Shown: positions 23,850 through 35,500 of the stretch, piece after piece
Layout: the number at the start of each line of letters is the position of its first letter
How positions within the stretch are numbered: position 1 is the first letter of the stretch
From: Alistipes sp. ZOR0009
GTDB lineage: Bacteria; Bacteroidota; Bacteroidia; Bacteroidales; ZOR0009
Assembly: GCF_000798815.1 (NCBI RefSeq)
Contig: NZ_JTLD01000121.1
Location: 36,532 to 100,531 of the forward strand
Direction of reading: 5' to 3'
DNA: 64,000 nt
The notes under the pieces: generated by a model
What the model saw: only the letters and a program-made list of their open reading frames with translations
Database searches by the model: none
Told to the model about the DNA's origin: nothing
Position numbers and translations under genes: made by a program

Positions 23850-26707
23850 CAATAGTTAAATCTTTTTGCTTTGGGATTCCATTTGACAATCATTTTTTCA
23901 ACAACTTCTATTTTTATTGGTTTGCTCGTATAGTCATCCATCCCTGTTCTTAGACAATTCTCCCTATCTGCTCCTAAAGCACTTGCCGTCATTGCAATTA
24001 TTTTTGGACGATTTTCTTTATATTTCTCAACAATTCTGCGAGTTGCTTCTAATCCATCCATTTCAGGCATTTGGATATCCATGAAGATGAGATCGTAGGT
24101 TTGCCGTTCTAACGCTTCAAGCACTTCCAGTCCGTTTGCAACGATGTCTACTGTGTACCCATAGTAGGAAAGTGTTTTTCGCATCAATTTTTGGTTTATT
24201 GTATTGTCTTCTGCAACTAGTATTTGTATTGGATATTGTTCGTGTAGCTTTGATTTATCTTCAAGTATTTGATTTTCGTAGTCTGCTATGTCATTTGACA
24301 GAAGTGTTTTCTTTAGCGTATTTACAAAGTTTGATAGCTTTAAAGGAAGGTAGAGCTGTGCTATAAATCTGTTACTTTCTATTTTTTCGTGTGTAGGGTT
24401 TAGCAGTATGGCTCTTACTCCTTCAACATGGTAGGTTGGGTCATCGGTAATTACAATGGATTTATCATACGATCTTGCAGCAGATGAAATGTTAAGTGCT
24501 TCCAGAAAATTTCGAATTACAAAACGATCGTGTTCGTTGATGATATGAGGAAAGATGGATATATCGTTTAGTTTTGTCCCTATTGCGGTTATATCCACAA
24601 CTCCAGTCATCTCTAGTTTGATGGTAAAGGTGAACGTTGATCCAACATTTTCTATGCTATCAACGTTTATTGTGCCTCCCATCATCTCAACTAACTTGCT
24701 GCTAATTGCTAATCCTAGCCCAGTTCCTCCGTATTTACGTGTAATTGTAGAATCTACCTGGTTAAAGGCTTTGAATAGCTTATAAGCTTTGTCTTTTGGG
24801 ATTCCAATACCTGTATCTACAACTTTAAACTCCAATGTTAGGGGAAATCCGGTTTTGGCATGTTCCAGCATTCGGACTTCGATGTTGATGCTACCTTGAT
24901 GGGTAAATTTAATTGCGTTTCCCACTAGGTTTACAAGAATTTGACGAATGCGGCTTACGTCTCCCGTAAATTTCCTTTTTATATCAGGGCTAACCCAATA
25001 GCTGATATCTATGTTTTTTTGGCTCGCAGGAAGCCAGAATAGATCGAGTACGTCTTCGATGCAGAGGCGGAGATCGAAGGGGTTCAATTCTAGCTCCATA
25101 TTTCCCGATTCGATTTTTGAAAAATCGAGAATGTCGTTAATTATTGTAAGAAGAGCATCGCCGCTATTACGGATTGTCGCAAGATATTCCCGCTGCTCTT
25201 CATCTAGCTTGGTTCTTTGGAGAAGGCTAGTCATTCCAATAACACCATTCATTGGGGTTCTTATTTCGTGGCTCATAGTTGCCAGAAATTGGGTTTTGGC
25301 TTTGGCTGCGTAGGCGGCTTCTTCCGACATCTTCTTGGCTTGTTTTGTTGCTTCTTCGAGCGATGCATTTAGTTCAAGTAATTTTTCCGTTTTCGATTGA
25401 AGAGCATTGGCAAGTTCTGAATGGGATATTGCTCCTCCTAAACTTTGAGCAAAGCTGTTCAATATGGCAACTTCATTTGTCGGTACAAGTATTTCAGATT
25501 CAGAGCTCGACAAAGAAAGTATTCCCCAAAGTTTTTTTTCTAGCAAAATGGGAAGGAAAATGATCGATTTTATGTCTAGCTGCTGGCAAATGGATTGTAC
25601 TTCGAGAGGCAAACTGTCTGTTGTTTCATTTATTGCATTTCCTTTACTTAGTGACGATAAGTAAGAATGAATGGATGGAGAGAATGAAATGTATTCGGAA
25701 TCGTGGTGTTGATTAGGGAGGCTAAACCCGTTTTTAATCCATTCAGAACGTATTTTTAGCTTATATTCGGTTTCCGAGGAGGAGGCCATTTCTAGGATAC
25801 AAATGCGATCTTTATTACATGCTTGTCCTACTTTTTCTATGGCTGCAAGTACTGCATTTTCTATATTCTGAGGATTTGAAGTGAGAAGCATGTTTAAGGC
25901 CGATGTTACTCCAGCCAAAAGGTTAGTCTGGAGTTGGCTTTTTTTATTACTGCGAAGTATTTCTGTGACATCCTGAAATGTGTAAATATTACCACTAAAC
26001 AGATTTTCGATTTCTACATGTTGGTGGTTTATGTTGATATCTTTGCCTTCAGTCGTTAAAAAAATGGCGCTGCTTCTTTTTCTTGCTTTTTTTGATTTTG
26101 GAGAGAACTCGGAAATAAAGGTTTCTGGACTGGTGAAAACATTGGCGTATTCGGTCAGATTGCGGATAAAGTTTGTACCTGTAATGTCTTGTGAGTCAAT
26201 TTTTGTACAGATGATGTTGCAGAACTCTTGATTAGCGAATAAAATGTCATGATTTTCGTCCGTAATCAGAATACCAGAGTTTACGATATCAATGATGGAA
26301 CTGAACTTAGCAGTTGTTGAACTTTCTAACCGTAGTAGTCTGCTATCTCTTATTTCTTTGATAAAAGCAACGTATTCAACTTTTATGTTGTGATTTTGGG
26401 CTATAAGTTTTAGATGAAATTGAATTTTTTCACCCTTCATATTTTTGCCAATTTGGAAGGATTCCCCTTTAAGTGCTTCTAATCCATCCGTATTTCTAGA
26501 TGTGGATTTCGCATTATATGGCCATAGTAAATCAAAAAAGGATTTTTCCTCAATGTCTTTTTTGCTAAATCCAAACAGAGTGCAGGCCGCTAGATTGGCA
26601 GTAATAATGGAACCATCTTTTGTGAGATAAATTACACCTTCGAATAAGTTTTCAAACAAATTTGCTGGTTCGCTATTGTATTGAACTTTCACTACATCCT
26701 TTTCCAT
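23849..26707 (-). CDS. Hybrid sensor histidine kinase/response regulator (PAS-PAS-GAF-HisKA-HATPase-REC), 952 aa
   Basis: No membrane helices, so a cytoplasmic sensor. PAS-like domains lie at about 10-115 and 125-250 and a GAF domain at about 265-440. A coiled coil leads into the phosphoacceptor helix [13 protein letters not shown] (His near 480). The HATPase carries GTGIGIPK and [10 protein letters not shown] (near 661). A stretch of about 130 residues after it looks like a receiver without the Asp. The true receiver (about 825-945) has LVAEDNTINQ and MDIQMPEMDG (Asp near 876). There is no DNA-binding output, so it must pass phosphate to an HPt or regulator elsewhere. Third of three paralogous kinases on this strand. 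Confidence 0.93.
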   Translation of the reverse strand: MEKDVVKVQYNSEPANLFENLFEGVIYLTKDGSIITANLAACTLFGFSKKDIEEKSFFDLLWPYNAKSTSRNTDGLEALKGESFQIGKNMKGEKIQFHLKLIAQNHNIKVEYVAFIKEIRDSRLLRLESSTTAKFSSIIDIVNSGILITDENHDILFANQEFCNIICTKIDSQDITGTNFIRNLTEYANVFTSPETFISEFSPKSKKARKRSSAIFLTTEGKDININHQHVEIENLFSGNIYTFQDVTEILRSNKKSQLQTNLLAGVTSALNMLLTSNPQNIENAVLAAIEKVGQACNKDRICILEMASSSETEYKLKIRSEWIKNGFSLPNQHHDSEYISFSPSIHSYLSSLSKGNAINETTDSLPLEVQSICQQLDIKSIIFLPILLEKKLWGILSLSSSESEILVPTNEVAILNSFAQSLGGAISHSELANALQSKTEKLLELNASLEEATKQAKKMSEEAAYAAKAKTQFLATMSHEIRTPMNGVIGMTSLLQRTKLDEEQREYLATIRNSGDALLTIINDILDFSKIESGNMELELNPFDLRLCIEDVLDLFWLPASQKNIDISYWVSPDIKRKFTGDVSRIRQILVNLVGNAIKFTHQGSINIEVRMLEHAKTGFPLTLEFKVVDTGIGIPKDKAYKLFKAFNQVDSTITRKYGGTGLGLAISSKLVEMMGGTINVDSIENVGSTFTFTIKLEMTGVVDITAIGTKLNDISIFPHIINEHDRFVIRNFLEALNISSAARSYDKSIVITDDPTYHVEGVRAILLNPTHEKIESNRFIAQLYLPLKLSNFVNTLKKTLLSNDIADYENQILEDKSKLHEQYPIQILVAEDNTINQKLMRKTLSYYGYTVDIVANGLEVLEALERQTYDLIFMDIQMPEMDGLEATRRIVEKYKENRPKIIAMTASALGADRENCLRTGMDDYTSKPIKIEVVEKMIVKWNPKAKRFNY

Positions 26708-26740
26708 AATCTTGATATCAAACTGTTATACATCTATTTT

Positions 26741-29563
26741 TTAGGATTTTCCTTTTATCCTTTTTCCCCATTTTCGAAGTAGCTCTTCTAACGTTTCGAG
26801 TTTTAAAGGTTTACTGACAAAGTCAGACATTCCTACGGATATGCATTTTTCTTTATCTTCAGGAAATGCTCCTGCTGTCATTGCAATTATTATAGGTTTA
26901 GATTCGTTATCCGCTTCGCTAATGATTTTGGAGGCCTCCAGTCCATCCATTTCGGGCATTTGTACATCCATTAGTATGAGGTCGTACTTTTGCCGTTTTA
27001 GGGCATCTATAGCCTCTAATCCGTTAGCTGCGATGTCGCAGGTGTAGCCGAAAACCATCAACGCTTTTACTATTAATTTTTGGTTGATGGAGTTGTCTTC
27101 TGCGACAAGTATCGCTAAAGGGTATTCATTAAACAGGTTTACTGTTTGTTTGGTTGTTTTTATGCTATGATTTTTTTGGGAGGATGCTATGGATGTTAGT
27201 TTTCGTATAGTATTTGCGAAAATGCTAAATTTAATGGTTGGAAGTAGAACCACGCTGTGATTTGCAAGAATTTGGTCAGAAGAATTTTCTTTGATAAGTA
27301 TGGTTTTAATTGTTTCTGTTTGGGAGTAAGGTACATCCGTTATGGCGATGTCCGATGTTGTAATTTGTTTCTTTTGATGTATATCTAAAGAATTGAGCAT
27401 GGAAAGGATGCTTTGCCTTAGCTGTTTGTTCGAGATGTTGCAGTATGCACTAATTGGCTTGCTAAGCTCGAAGTCTTTTGAAACGTCAGAAATGCTGGTT
27501 CTGGGTAAATGAATTATGAAATGAAAAGTGCTGCCATTTCCTTCTGAACTATCAACTTTTATATAGCCACCCATCAGCTCGACAAGGCGAGATGTGATGG
27601 CAAGTCCCAATCCTGTTCCTCCATATTTACGATTGGTGGATGTGTTGAGTTGGTTAAACGGAAGAAAAAGGATATTCTGTTTTTCCTTGGGAATACCTAT
27701 TCCTGTATCGCTTACGCTAAACTTAAGGGTTGAGGTAAGGGTGGTTGGATTGTAGTTTATCTCTTCTATGCTGATGGTGATATATCCTTTGGTGGTGAAC
27801 TTCATTGAATTTCCAACTAAGTTGACCAGAATCTGACGGGTTCTGGTAATATCGCCAATGAACATATGCTTAATTGATGGGGATATGTTGTGTAGTATGG
27901 GGACAGACTTTTTGGTAGCATCGAGCATGAACATATCGATAACCTCTTCCACGCAAATTCGTAAGTCGAACGGTTGTTGCTCCAGCTCCATTTTCCCAGA
28001 CTCTATTTTCGAGAAATCAAGAATATCGTTAATGATTACAAGTAGAGAGTCTCCGCTATGGCGTATGGTATTTACGAAATCGCGCTGTTCGTCGTTAAGA
28101 GGTGTACGAAGTAAAAGGCTTGTCATTCCAATTACTCCATTCATAGGGGTTCTAATTTCGTGGCTCATGGTTGCCAAAAACTCCGATTTGGCTTTGGCTG
28201 CAAGCATTGTTTCTGTGGTAAGCCTTTTTTCGTTTTGTATGGATTGTTTTAGGTTTTTGTTTGCCTGTTTAAATTTTTTGTTGGATACTTCTAGTGCTGT
28301 GCTCGCATTTTTATTGGCAATTGCACCTCCAATACTTCCTGCAAGCGCTTTTAGGATTGCTTCTTCTTCTGTGTTGAAGATTTGCCCTTTGCTGCAGTCA
28401 TCAAAACCGACAAATCCCCATAGCTTCGAGTTTATGATAATTGGTGCAAAAAGTATGCATTTAATATTTTGTGCTTCAAGTATTTCTCTGGTAAAATCGT
28501 CAAAGTTGTACGTGAAATCATTAATCGTCTCACCATTACTAAGGGTATGTAGTAGGTGAGGAAGGTATTCTTCAAATGGGAAATTTTGTAGTTCGGGATT
28601 GTTGATTTCTTTGGATATGCCCTCGTTTGTCCATTCAAATCGTTGGCTAATAAGGTATAACTTAGTATTTATGTCTTTGTGTGCTTCAAAAATGTATACT
28701 CTATCCCTGTCTGTTGCTTCTCCTATTTGCTTGAGGGCAGAGTTTACTGCATTTTCAAAATCTGCTGGAGATGAGGTTAATAGAATGTTGGATGCTTTTG
28801 CTACGCCATCTAAAATTGCGGCTTGTCTTTTTACTGTCCTCGCGTTTTGTTCTCTCTCAGAAATATTTCTGTATATCCAGAGATGGCCACGGTAGCTTTT
28901 GTCTATAAAAATGGGGATATAGTCGCGTTCTAGCTCAATGCCATTTACCATCTTTAGAGTATGGTTTAATGCTTGTTCGTTCTTATTTAAAGTTTCATCA
29001 ATAACCTGTTTGAATTCCTCTGGGTTGATAAATAGGTGTTTGGAGTATTCTGCACTATCAGTGCAGTCCATCCCAACAAGATCCTCTGGCGACGCTGTAA
29101 TTTGGAACAGCTCGCAAAAGAAATTATTTGCAAGTACTATTCTGCGTTTTTCATCTTCCACAAGTACTGCAGAATTCATGCTCGAAATTAGCGTCTTTAA
29201 ACGAATATACGAGGCTTCTAGAATATGATATTCGGGCGCAGTTTTGTTTGCAAATGTCGCTATATAGAGTTGCTCATTTCCCTGTATTGTCTGCTCTATC
29301 TTTACATTGAACTTGTCATATAATAAGCAGGTCTCTGTTGTGGCTGTAATGTAAAGTGTGGACTGTATTTTTGCTGGAGAAAGTTCTGGGAAAAATGAGT
29401 TTATTTCTTTGTTTAGAATATCTTTCTTTTCTAAGCCCAGTAAATAGCAGGCCGCTTTGTTTATAAAAACGACAAGCCCTTTGGGGTTGAAAATCAAGAA
29501 CGCTTCAACTAAGTCTTCAAGTATATTATAAAACGGGTTTAACTCATTCTGATGCTTTCTCAT
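26741..29563 (-). CDS. Hybrid sensor histidine kinase/response regulator (PAS-PAS-GAF-HisKA-HATPase-REC), 940 aa
   Basis: Same architecture as the next kinase downstream: PAS domains at about 10-110 and 120-245, GAF at about 250-425, coiled coil, [13 protein letters not shown] with the phosphoacceptor His near 466, HATPase with [10 protein letters not shown], a degenerate receiver-like region, then a full receiver with [10 protein letters not shown] and [10 protein letters not shown] (Asp near 864). No membrane helix and no output domain. The GAF segment reads [18 protein letters not shown], very like the GAF modules of its two neighbours. A strong Shine-Dalgarno sequence precedes the start, unusual for this phylum. 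33 bases separate it from each neighbouring kinase gene. Confidence 0.93.
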   Translation of the reverse strand: MRKHQNELNPFYNILEDLVEAFLIFNPKGLVVFINKAACYLLGLEKKDILNKEINSFFPELSPAKIQSTLYITATTETCLLYDKFNVKIEQTIQGNEQLYIATFANKTAPEYHILEASYIRLKTLISSMNSAVLVEDEKRRIVLANNFFCELFQITASPEDLVGMDCTDSAEYSKHLFINPEEFKQVIDETLNKNEQALNHTLKMVNGIELERDYIPIFIDKSYRGHLWIYRNISEREQNARTVKRQAAILDGVAKASNILLTSSPADFENAVNSALKQIGEATDRDRVYIFEAHKDINTKLYLISQRFEWTNEGISKEINNPELQNFPFEEYLPHLLHTLSNGETINDFTYNFDDFTREILEAQNIKCILFAPIIINSKLWGFVGFDDCSKGQIFNTEEEAILKALAGSIGGAIANKNASTALEVSNKKFKQANKNLKQSIQNEKRLTTETMLAAKAKSEFLATMSHEIRTPMNGVIGMTSLLLRTPLNDEQRDFVNTIRHSGDSLLVIINDILDFSKIESGKMELEQQPFDLRICVEEVIDMFMLDATKKSVPILHNISPSIKHMFIGDITRTRQILVNLVGNSMKFTTKGYITISIEEINYNPTTLTSTLKFSVSDTGIGIPKEKQNILFLPFNQLNTSTNRKYGGTGLGLAITSRLVELMGGYIKVDSSEGNGSTFHFIIHLPRTSISDVSKDFELSKPISAYCNISNKQLRQSILSMLNSLDIHQKKQITTSDIAITDVPYSQTETIKTILIKENSSDQILANHSVVLLPTIKFSIFANTIRKLTSIASSQKNHSIKTTKQTVNLFNEYPLAILVAEDNSINQKLIVKALMVFGYTCDIAANGLEAIDALKRQKYDLILMDVQMPEMDGLEASKIISEADNESKPIIIAMTAGAFPEDKEKCISVGMSDFVSKPLKLETLEELLRKWGKRIKGKS

Positions 29564-29570
29564 TACACGT

Positions 29571-29578
29571 CCTCCTTT
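29571..29578 (-). promoter_or_regulatory. Strong Shine-Dalgarno sequence of the 940-aa kinase
   Basis: AAAGGAGG on the minus strand, seven bases before the ATG at 29563. Most genes of the window lack such a sequence, so this one fixes the start. Confidence 0.65.
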
Positions 29579-29596
29579 TAGATCAATGTGGTAAGG

Positions 29597-32500
29597 TCAA
29601 GAGTTGGTTGAGCACCATTTGATAATCATTTCCTCAATAATGTCTATTTTGATGGGTTTACTAACGTAGTCGTCCATTCCTGCTTCGAAGCATGCTTCTT
29701 TGTCGGCACCTAGGGCGCTTGCCGTCATTGCCACGATCTTTGGTCGATATTCTTTGTATCGTGAAATTATTTGTTTAGTAGCTTCCAGTCCATCCATTTC
29801 AGGCATTTGCAGATCCATGAAAATCAAATCGTAGGGCTGCCTTTCTAGCGCCTCTAGCACTTCTAGCCCGTTAGCTGCAATATCTGCAGAGTAGCCATAA
29901 AAGGACAATGACTTGTTCATCAGTTTTTGGTTGATGGTGTTGTCTTCTGCGACTAGAATCGAGATAGGATATCGTTCTGCTAACAGCTTCGTTTCTTTAT
30001 CAGAGTTTTCCTCTTTACTTGAATTATCTGCAATAAGGGAATGTTTGACTAAGGCGTTAATTACCGCGGATGTCTTTAATGGGAGCATTAGCTGGGTGTC
30101 AAGCTCGGGGTGGTTGCAATTTTTGTTTATGGCGTTTACAAAGATTGTTCGTGCCGATTCAGACTCCGCTTGGCATCTTTCGCTAAAAATAATTGTAGCC
30201 TCGGTTGGGGTATCTACAATGTTAAGGTTGATGGAATTTAAGATATTAGATAGCGTTGTTTTAATGCTTGCATTGCTGATCGAAAGGTATACTTTGTTTT
30301 TCTTTAGGTTGATTGGAATTATCGTGCAATCGGTGATATCGGTATTTTTTAAGTTGAGTGTGAAATAGAAGTTGGAGCCGTTTCCTTCTTGGCTATCTAC
30401 ATAAATGTGGCTGCTCATAAGTTCGAGTAGCCTGGAGGTTATTGCAAGACCAAGTCCTGTTCCTCCAAATCGACGGGTGATTGATGAGTCAACTTGTGTA
30501 AAAGGAGTGAATAGTTTGGATAGTTTGTCGCCAGGAATCCCAAGTCCTGAATCTTTTACCGAAAAGGTAATTTCAGACGTTTTAGTTGTCTTGTCTTTTC
30601 TTTTTAATTTAACGTCTATGTGGATTCCTCCTTCTTCGGTGAACTTAATGGCATTTCCAACTAAATTGACGAGAATTTGTCTAACGCGAGTGACATCTCC
30701 TAATACTTTGTGCTTTATGCTAGGACTGATGCAGTAGGTTAGGCTGGTGCCTTTTTGAGTGCTTTTTAGCCAGAAAAGGTCCACAACATCTTCGATGCAT
30801 TGTCGGATATCAAAAGGATGTAGCTCCAGTTCCATTCTGCCCGATTCTATTTTTGAAAAATCGAGAATGTCGTTGATGATAGTCAGTAGCGCATCTCCGC
30901 TATTCCTAATTGTGTTTACATAGTCTAGCTGTTCGTCTGTTAGCTTTGTTTTTGCAAGTAGGCTCGTCATTCCTATCACGCCATTCATTGGTGTGCGAAT
31001 TTCATGGCTCATGGTCGCTAAAAATTCTGATTTTGCTCGAGTTGCTTGCTCTGCTCTATCTAATGTTTCTAGCATTTCATCGTACATCAGCTTTCTGTCG
31101 GTAATGTCTTCCTTTAGAGCTATAAAGTGGGTTATTTCGTTGTCAGCATTCATAATAGGAGATATGGTGGCTGACTCCCAATAGTAGGTTCCGTCCTTTT
31201 TTGTATTGTAAATTTCGCCGACCCAGTTATTGCCTGCTTTGATCGTATCCCACAGATCCTTATAAAACTTTCTATTGTGAAAACCTGACTTTAAAATTCT
31301 TGGTGTATGGCCTTGCGTTTCTTGAGGGGTGTAGCCAGTTACCTCGGTAAATCGGTTGTTTACATATTCAATAACCCCATTGCTATCGGTAATTACAACG
31401 ACTGTAGGGCTGTTTTCGATTCCTTTTGTAAGTTTTAGGATTTGTTCTTCCGAATGTTTCCTTTCTGTTATGTCGTTCTCAACGGCGATGTAGCTTTGAA
31501 GTTCTCCTTTTTCTCCATAGGTTGGAGTTATGTAAACTTCAACCCAGTAGCCTCGTCCATTTTTGCTGTAGTTGTATACTTCTGCTTTAAAGGGTTTTCC
31601 ACTTAGTAGCCCTTCGTGAATTCTTTCTAGATCGCGCTTGCTGGTTAGCGGGCCCTGTAGAAATGTACCAGGGTTTTTGCCAATGACCTCTTCTTTTGTG
31701 TAGCCTGTTAGCTTTGTAAATGCGTCGTTAACCCATTCTACCTCCCTATTTGCATTCGTAATAACGATAATATTGGTAGATTGGCTTGCCACTAATGATA
31801 GGCGTTTTAGTTCGTTTTGGGCAAGCTTATCTTTTGTAAAATCGCGAAGAATGGCAATACCGTAAAGATTTTGGTTGGAGTCTCGGTTTATGGATGTTGT
31901 TACCTGTACCCATCTCCATTCTCCATTTTTATGGTGTATGCGGTATTCCATGTTTTCAGAAGGTAACCCTCTTACTAGATAATCTTTTACCTGCATGAGG
32001 TAGCTTTGAAGATCTTCAGGATGAACATACTCATGCATAGGGTGGTTGATGATTTCGTCTTGCTTGTATCCTAGCATCTTTTCGATGTTGGGTGAGACGT
32101 ATAGCGTATGTCCTTGGAGGGATAGCGCTAGTATTACATCGCTGGCATTTTCTACGAAGCTGCGGAATTTTTCTTCGCTTTGACGGAGTTCTCTTTCATT
32201 CTTTTTTAGAACAGAAATGTCTTGGATCGTAGTCCATACAAGTGGTGTTTGGGTGACGTCGTTGGTTAGATAACCATTGATGACAACAGGAAGTTTTTCT
32301 CCATTTTTTTTGATGTAAACTTTTTCGTATGGTCCAAATTCGCCTTTTTGGGCAAGTTCTTGGTAGATATTATCATCAAGCGACTCGTATCCTTCGGGGG
32401 TTATATCCAAAAATGTTTTGCCAATGATTTCGTCGGCTGAATATCCCAGCATTTTTAGAAAAGCATTGTTGCATTCAGTATATTTTGACGTATGAAAATC

Positions 32501-35500
32501 TGTTTTGGCTACGCCTATTGGAATTTGCTCAAATAACCCTCTAAATTTTTCTTCACTAGCTTTAAGTCCTGCTGTTTTATTCTTTATTTCTGAAATATCT
32601 TGAATACTGGACCATACAATATTTCTACCTGTCTCATCTTGGGTGATAAAGCCTGTTGTAAGTACGGGGATTCTGCGACCATCTTTTGCCTTAAACTCTT
32701 TTTCGAAGGAGTCAAATGTTCTGGTACGAGAGAGCTTTTGAGCAACCTCTCTTTCTAGGCTTAGATATTCATCTAATGATACATCTCCGTATGTTATATT
32801 CTTAAATTCATCAGCAGTATAGCCTAGCATATTTAGGAATGCATTGTTTACTTCGATGAATTCGAAGGTGTCCAGATCTCGCATTACGATCCCTATTGGC
32901 GATAATTCAAAAAGGCTTCTGAATTTTTCTTCGCTTATTCGAATGGCTTCTGCCTTTTCTTTCTCTTTTGAAATATCTTGGATGCTTGTATAAATTCTCG
33001 TTTCTCCGTCTTTGTCAACGAAAGAGAAGCCTTGAAGAATGCAGGACATGGTTTCTCCATTTCTTTTCTTGAGAGGGATTTCGATTGGTCCAAATACGCC
33101 TTTCGATAGAATGTCTTTGGTAATGGAGGTTTTAATTTTGGAGTGCTCTCTTGTATTTTTATTAGTGTAGGGAAGTCGCTGTTTTAAATCTTCCTTTGAG
33201 TACCCAGTTATCCTAATTAAGGCATCGTTGCAGTCTACCAAGTCACCATGTAGGGTGGTAATGCTAATGCCGTATGGGTATTGTTCAAATAGCTGTCTAA
33301 AACGTTTTTCACTAAACTGGAGCTCCTCTTTTTTTCTATGCTCTTCGGTAACATCTTGTATGCTAATCCAAATTGTGGGTTGATTTTCTTTTGGATTGAG
33401 GCTGAAACCTTGCATGTGGCAGGCTATAAGTGAGCCATCTTTCTTTTTTAGATGTGCTTCGAAAGGAGAAAAATATCCCTTTTCTGCGGTTTCTTTCAGT
33501 AAATTTGGGACATTCTTATTGTATTCTTCTGGAATTGCAATATCTTCAAATGACTTCTGAAGTAGTTCTGAAGATGAAAAACCAAGCATTTCTGTAAATG
33601 CCTTGTTAAAATCAAAGAAAGTTCCTTCCCAGTTGGTCATTACAATGCCATAAGGTGTAAACTCGAATAGATGTCTAAACTTCTCTTCGCTTTGTATAAG
33701 TGCTTCTTGCTTACGTCTGTCTTCTGTAATGTCGTAAATGGTGGCCCAGATAACGGTTTTTCCCTCTTCGTTGGTTGAGAAAAAGCCATTTATTTCAGCA
33801 ATAATAAGTTTTCCTTCTTTGGTGTAAATGTTGATTTCGAAGGTGTCGAGGATTCTGTTTTCCTTATAGCATTGGTATACAAATTGTTTTTTTTCATTAT
33901 ATTCATTTGGATCCATAAATTCGTAAAGTCCTTTTGCCAAAAGTTGCTCGCGATGGGAGCAAAGCAGGTTGGCAAATGCCGTATTGCAGTCAATGATTAT
34001 TCCATCTAAGTCGGTGAGCATAATACCGTAAGATGATAATTCGAAAAGGCCTCTGAATTTTTCCTCGTTTCGTTGTATTTCAATATCTCGTTTTCGAATA
34101 TCAGAAATGTCTTGAATCTCAGACCAGATTACATTATTCCCCTCGTCGTCTTTTGCCAAGAAGCCAGATAGGAGCACGGGGTATCTTTCTCCACTTTTAC
34201 GGATGTACTCTTTAGCATACGGGCCGTACTTGCCCGTTTTTTTGAGGAACTCTATTTGTTGGACTTCTTGGTGTTCAAACTCTTTTGGAGTAATATCCCA
34301 ATACTCTAACTCTCGGAGTTCTTCCTTGCTGTAGCCGAGCTGTTTTAGGAGAGCCTCGTTACATTCTAGGAAAGCGCCGGTATGAAAATCATTTACGGCT
34401 AGGCCCACAGGGGTAAGATTAAAAAAGCCTTTAAACTTTTCGTCGTTGCGGCGTAAGGAGGCTTCTATTTTTCGTCGCTCAAAGGAGTTAGATATAATTC
34501 CAGCAATTGTGCGAAGCATTTCTAGCTCCCACTTGTTCCATTCTCTATGATAGATACATTCGTCAAAACCAATGAATCCGTAATACTTCCCTTCTATATA
34601 AATTGGGTATTCTATTATGGAGAGAATCTCCTCCTTATCAGTAATGGCTCGTATATCATCCGGTAAGGTGGATGTATCATTACTGAAAAGCATGCCTTTT
34701 TCTTTGAGGATGCGTTTCCAAGAAGGTATAGCCTCGTAGCTTAGGTTTTGTAAATGCTCTTTTTCGGGGCTAATTCCTTTATTATGCCACTCAAATGTGT
34801 TGGAGGTGGTTTCACCCGTTGCATTATCCTCAAATATGTATACTCGGCTGACGTCAAGATGTTCCCCAACTTTTTGTAAGGCGCTTTGAATCTTCTCTTC
34901 AAAATTGTCAAGCGTATTGAATGAAGTTGCAATTTCTGATATAATCTCCTGCTGTCTTAGATTTTTTCGTAACGATTCTTCTGCTTCTTTTCTGTCTGTA
35001 ATGTCGATGTGGGTACCTACTGCACGCAGTGGCTTTCCTTCCATATCTCTTTCAGTTACTCTTCCCGTATCTAGTATCCATTTCCATTCGCCATTTTTTG
35101 TTTTAAGGCGATGCTCGCTTTTGTAGATTACGGTTTCTCCATTAAGATGTTTTTGAAGTTCTTCGTAAACTCGCTCTTTATCGTCAGGATGGAGCAGGTC
35201 GTTCCAGAATGATACTTTTTTATTGATTTCAATAAGATTGTATCCGAGCATATTGGCCCAGCGGTTGTTGTAGTATGTATCGCCTGTTTTAATATTCCAA
35301 TCCCATAGGCCAGCCTCGCTACCTGTTAGGGCCATGTCCACTCTTTCACGGCTTTCTTGAATCAAGTTCTCTTGCGATTTTCGCTCGGTAATATCAAGAG
35401 CAAAACCTCGGATTCCTACAACTTCATTATCGGAGTTGGTTATTGGGCGAGTGTAGATTAGGACGGTATATTTTTTACCTGCTTTATCTACAACCATGTA

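Noticed and set aside
27858..28559. 233-codon frame on + inside the 940-aa kinase
   Set aside because: It is antisense to a clearly conserved kinase and PAS/GAF coding frame and reads as a low-complexity Ser/Phe-rich shadow.
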